Source: Planctomycetaceae bacterium (lineage in GTDB: Bacteria; Planctomycetota; Planctomycetia; Planctomycetales; Planctomycetaceae). Taken from it: a stretch of 8,211 bases of DNA. Below the pieces are notes generated by a model. That model worked only from the letters and a program-made list of their open reading frames with translations, had not been told where the DNA came from and did not search any database. The stretch spans positions 1,286 to 9,496 of the forward strand of contig JAESQE010000107.1 of assembly GCA_016765335.1 (NCBI GenBank). Direction: 5' to 3'. Numbering within the stretch: the stretch's first letter is position 1; the number at the start of each line of letters is the position of its first letter. The translations under genes were made by a program, and so were the position numbers. Shown here piece by piece: positions 5,317 to 8,211 of this stretch.

Positions 5317-6899
5317 TTCTTCACCCCCGTTGATTTCTTTTTCACTTCGTCTTCAGAGGAAGTCGTCTTTTTTGACGACGAGGTTTTTTCTGTTTTACTG
5401 CTTGCTTTGGCTGCAATTTGTTCTGCGGTCAGGTGGCTCGTGTAGGCGTCACGGGGTCTACTGCGGAGGTTCATTGTCGTCTGAAAAGTCCAGATACTTT
5501 TTTTTCCGACTTTTCTTTCCCGAATTCCTGGAGTTTTCAACTTGTGGTATTTATCGGTGAGATTGATTTCCATCTTTCGGATTGCTTCAGGTGATTTGCT
5601 CGTTCCACGAAAAGAAACGACAGCTCCTTTTTGTGTGGGTGAAACCGAAAACTGTTGAAGTGATAATTCGGGACTTGAGGGGATACGAATTGTGATATCC
5701 CGTAATTCATCCAGCCAACTCATTCGAGAGGATTCCCAGCGATCCAAAACTTTGGCGAGGTTTCGTTTTTTGCTCGTCTTTTTGACCAAGTCGTTCAACT
5801 CGTTCCGGCGAGATTTCAAAGCTGTGATTTCGTCCTGAATCGTTGCAAATTGCGTATTGACGTAATACCAGCCCGCGACCACAACCAACACAGCGACCGC
5901 AGCAATGCTGAGAATTCGATTCCGCATATTGACCGGAACGGGAGGCCGTTTCGGGTTCGCAAAATCGATCACAGGGGCTGATTCAATCGCTTCTGCTTTC
6001 AGGGCTGCCACTAAGGGAGTGAAAACTCCGAAAGCTGCCCCTTTGGCGTCGCCATCAATTAAAGAGTCCGAGGAAACTTGCTGAACTTCCAGAGAGAACT
6101 GATCCTGCAAAGACTTCAGCAGCTGAGCGGTTTCAACTTCGCTTCCAACAAGAACAGCCGAGCCTAGCTCCACTTCTTCTGTCAGTAATGTTCGTTGAAC
6201 TTCACTGGCAATAAACTGTGTCCGCTGCGAGGCATCCATGCTGGCGGATAGACGCACGGTTCTGGAAAGAAGCGGGAGTTGATGTTGAGTTATCAACAGA
6301 TGGGCAGCATCAGCCCCTTCGCTAATCACCAGAGTGGAGGACTGATTTTCTTCAGATTGAGATGGTGCAAATATTCTTAATGGATGTGGCGTAATCAGAA
6401 TGCGACTGGAAGGACAATTGGCAGTCGCCACAAGTTTTTGGACTGTTTGTTGTTGCTCGGCCGGGAGCACCATCGCCGAAACTTTTCGGCTGCCATCTGC
6501 TTCTGGAGGATAAGCAATGAAGTCGAGCAGGCTCTCTTCACCGATTCCAGGAAGTTGACGAATTGCCATGTTTCGCACCAACGTCGGCAATTCCGCCTCA
6601 TTCGCTGGAGGTACGTTGAAGGTTACCGAATCGATTGCACCTCGGCTGACACACAAAAGCAATGTTGCTTTGCCTGCCTGCAATTCTGAAACGAGACTTT
6701 TTAATAGATCCGCAATCGAAGGAGCCGATTCAGTTTCTTCATCGCTATCTTGAGATTCTGCTTCCGCTTTGTTTTTATCTTCAACCGATATTCTTTTTTC
6801 GCCAGCGTTGATGACGCGCAGCGATCCGTCCTTCTCGGCATCTGCATACACATAGCGAAGAAGTTCAGGGGTCCAGCTGACTGCGAGTAGTTTGCTCAT
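5313..6899 (-). CDS. GspL-like protein (PilM-like plus PilN-like regions)
   Basis: Predicted inner-membrane platform protein of a type II secretion / type IV pilus-like machine, 528 residues. The cytoplasmic part (about 1-300) has the alternating strand/helix character of actin-like GspL/PilM proteins. It is broken by an acidic linker (about 38-60, rich in E, D and S). A pre-membrane segment DFANPKRPP (312-320) is followed by one membrane helix (about 328-346), a coiled coil (about 350-386) and a PilN-like domain (about 388-475; RDITIRIPSSPELSLQQFSV, then VVSFRGTSKSPEAI). The tail (about 498-528) is almost only K, S, T and E and probably disordered. GspL is usually about 400 residues, so linker and tail account for the excess. 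It follows the GspK gene by 22 bases and overlaps the next gene by 4 (ATGA). ATG 6899 lacks a strong Shine-Dalgarno at close range; GGAG lies 16 bases upstream. Confidence 0.7.
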   Translation of the reverse strand: MSKLLAVSWTPELLRYVYADAEKDGSLRVINAGEKRISVEDKNKAEAESQDSDEETESAPSIADLLKSLVSELQAGKATLLLCVSRGAIDSVTFNVPPANEAELPTLVRNMAIRQLPGIGEESLLDFIAYPPEADGSRKVSAMVLPAEQQQTVQKLVATANCPSSRILITPHPLRIFAPSQSEENQSSTLVISEGADAAHLLITQHQLPLLSRTVRLSASMDASQRTQFIASEVQRTLLTEEVELGSAVLVGSEVETAQLLKSLQDQFSLEVQQVSSDSLIDGDAKGAAFGVFTPLVAALKAEAIESAPVIDFANPKRPPVPVNMRNRILSIAAVAVLVVVAGWYYVNTQFATIQDEITALKSRRNELNDLVKKTSKKRNLAKVLDRWESSRMSWLDELRDITIRIPSSPELSLQQFSVSPTQKGAVVSFRGTSKSPEAIRKMEINLTDKYHKLKTPGIRERKVGKKSIWTFQTTMNLRSRPRDAYTSHLTAEQIAAKASSKTEKTSSSKKTTSSEDEVKKKSTGVKK

Positions 6900-6921
6900 G
6901 GGTTTTGTTTAGAGGCTCCGG

Positions 6922-8211
6922 TTAGTCAATTTCACTTCGAGAAAGCAGACGTAAGGGCACAGGAAGGCCTTGATCGGTGAGATCAATCCAGTCTACTGGC
7001 GAAGCAGGGCGTTTGCTAGCATCAATTGTGAGCTTTCGACGCAGGAATGGTCCGCCAGAATTTCTGAAAACAACAATCTCTCCAGTAAAGACATCTCCAC
7101 CAATTGTAATGTAATCTGCCCATTGACGATACAGGCTGGCTTCGACGACCTGACGAGAGACAAGCCAGGCCGTGCTCAGTTGTTCGGTTTCACTGAGTGA
7201 TTCTCGCTCTTGAATAATTTGCGATGCCATTTCCTCGGTCATCTCAGGCAGAGTATTCAGGACTGTTTCACTGGCCTGATGAATATTGATACGTCCAACA
7301 AGACTTTCTGCAAGAGTCGTTGTCGTCCGAGAAAACAGAATTTCAACCAAATCAGGAAATTCGGGATCTGCGGACTGCACAGGACTCATCACCCGAGTTT
7401 TTTTCTTATCGATAGTCACATCAACATAAGAATCAATCAGTGAGGCAGACGAAGTAATCGTAAATTTAGATGGTGTGCTTATCGAAAAAGGAAATTCACT
7501 GGGTTGCACACCGGAAACCGCTCCGGAGGCAGGTGCAGAGGGCTGCGATGCATTCGCGCTATCATCGAAAGAAATGCCGTACTGTCTGCCCAGTAAAATG
7601 TATCGAACTAAAGAATCATCCAGGTACTCTGAGAGTTCATCTTGAAGTGCCGGGAGGCCCGAAGCGTTCAAATTAATTTTCGCCTCGCGTTCCGGGTTCA
7701 GGTTTTGTTCTGCACTACTGCAAGTAAGCAGCTGCGTCCAGTCACTGGTTTGTTGATCTTCTCCAAGACCCAATTGGCCCTGCGGATCAGTCGTTGAACC
7801 GTGTAGTAATTCACGAGTCACCCCTTTAACAAACAACAATTCATCAAGAGTTTCGGGGATACCATTGCGTGGATTGTACGGTTTATTGAGCCGTTGGTAA
7901 TAATCCGTTTCTGCACCAAATTCACGAGGATCATTATCAGAATCAACCCAGTCAAGTAGCGAGTCTGCAATCGCTTCGGTCATGCCGGGTAGATGCATCA
8001 ATGCTTCGCGACCTGCACCTGGTTCGGAGTCTTCCCATTCCAGAATCATCGCCATGTGTAATCGTGAAGATTCATTCTGTAGTCCGAATTGCAAATTGGA
8101 TTGCTGCGATTGAGAAGCAGAATGCAGAATCGAAAACTGCCAGGTGTTTGATCTTCGAGAAGTAATCAAGTCGGCACCGGAAGTTTCCTCGGTACTACTG
8201 ACTGCTTTGAC
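6922..8211 (-). CDS. gspK: GspK-like minor pseudopilin, 5' end outside the window
   Basis: Type II secretion minor pseudopilin K, which caps the pseudopilus tip with GspI and GspJ. The minus-strand frame is open to the window edge, giving 429 visible codons; TTG 8169 is not the true start, and the prepilin signal and N-terminal helix lie outside. Three segments support the call. LPGMTEAIADSLLDWVDSD, then PREFGAETDYY and KPYNPRNGIPETLDELLFVKGV (about 7990-7810), match the GspK core, in which a D-W-x-D-x-D stretch, paired tyrosines and L-x-E-L-x-x-[VI]-x-G-[VI] are typical. KINLNASGLPALQDEL (about 7681-7634) and INIHQASETVLNTLPEMTEEMASQII (about 7291-7214) are helix-hairpin-helix-like. A Ser/Ala/Pro-rich stretch (about 7563-7483) separates the last two. 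The C-terminal part (ADYITIGGDVFTGEIVVFRN) is beta-rich. It ends at TAA 6924-6922, 22 bases before the GspL-like gene. Confidence 0.82.
   Translation of the reverse strand, partial: VKAVSSTEETSGADLITSRRSNTWQFSILHSASQSQQSNLQFGLQNESSRLHMAMILEWEDSEPGAGREALMHLPGMTEAIADSLLDWVDSDNDPREFGAETDYYQRLNKPYNPRNGIPETLDELLFVKGVTRELLHGSTTDPQGQLGLGEDQQTSDWTQLLTCSSAEQNLNPEREAKINLNASGLPALQDELSEYLDDSLVRYILLGRQYGISFDDSANASQPSAPASGAVSGVQPSEFPFSISTPSKFTITSSASLIDSYVDVTIDKKKTRVMSPVQSADPEFPDLVEILFSRTTTTLAESLVGRINIHQASETVLNTLPEMTEEMASQIIQERESLSETEQLSTAWLVSRQVVEASLYRQWADYITIGGDVFTGEIVVFRNSGGPFLRRKLTIDASKRPASPVDWIDLTDQGLPVPLRLLSRSEID

Noticed and set aside
7470..7676. Plus-strand 68-codon reading opposite GspK
   Set aside because: It is opposite the conserved GspK frame and has no recognisable features.

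Overview
The window looks like part of a planctomycete-type bacterial chromosome (inference). The grounds are a divergent type II secretion block of GspK-, GspL- and GspM-like genes, a DUF997/PanF-like transporter pair carrying an unusually large extramembrane insert, moderate base composition, and IS4-type transposases of a kind I associate with planctomycetes. No rRNA, tRNA or other marker confirms the taxon.

Layout. Left (38-2349, + strand): a two-gene transporter unit, a small two-helix DUF997/YhdT-like protein followed by a PanF-like sodium:solute symporter. The two genes overlap by one base. The symporter frame is broken by an in-frame TAA at 1975-1977, and the missing C-terminal helices continue in the same frame to 2349. 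Middle (about 2379-4372): an insertion-sequence graveyard. A Tn5/IS50-like IS4-family element with 20-bp perfect terminal inverted repeats (2400-2419 and 3557-3576) carries a transposase with an internal deletion and frameshift. It abuts the N-terminal 97 codons of a second, different IS4-type transposase (3577-3869), so one element lies inside or beside the wreck of another. A second, imperfect inverted pair (2379-2400 and 4351-4372, 19 of 22 positions) brackets both and may be the ends of the outer element. About 550 bases (3870-4416) have no convincing gene. Right (4417-8211, - strand): the tail of a secretion operon in the order GspK, GspL, GspM-like. GspK runs off the right edge.

How the genes work together. 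GspK, L and M are inner-membrane and pseudopilus-tip parts of a type II secretion / type IV pilus-like machine. The L-like protein combines an actin-like cytoplasmic part with a PilN-like membrane and periplasmic part. The M-like protein combines a PilO/GspM-like part with a C-terminal domain resembling PilP or the GspC homology region, so these genes may cover the PilM-N-O-P alignment complex with only two polypeptides. The transporter unit and the secretion operon converge on the IS debris.

I do not see a clear undescribed defence or mobile system. The points most worth a second look are the interrupted symporter, the fused PilO/PilP-like secretion protein and the nested, decayed insertion sequences.
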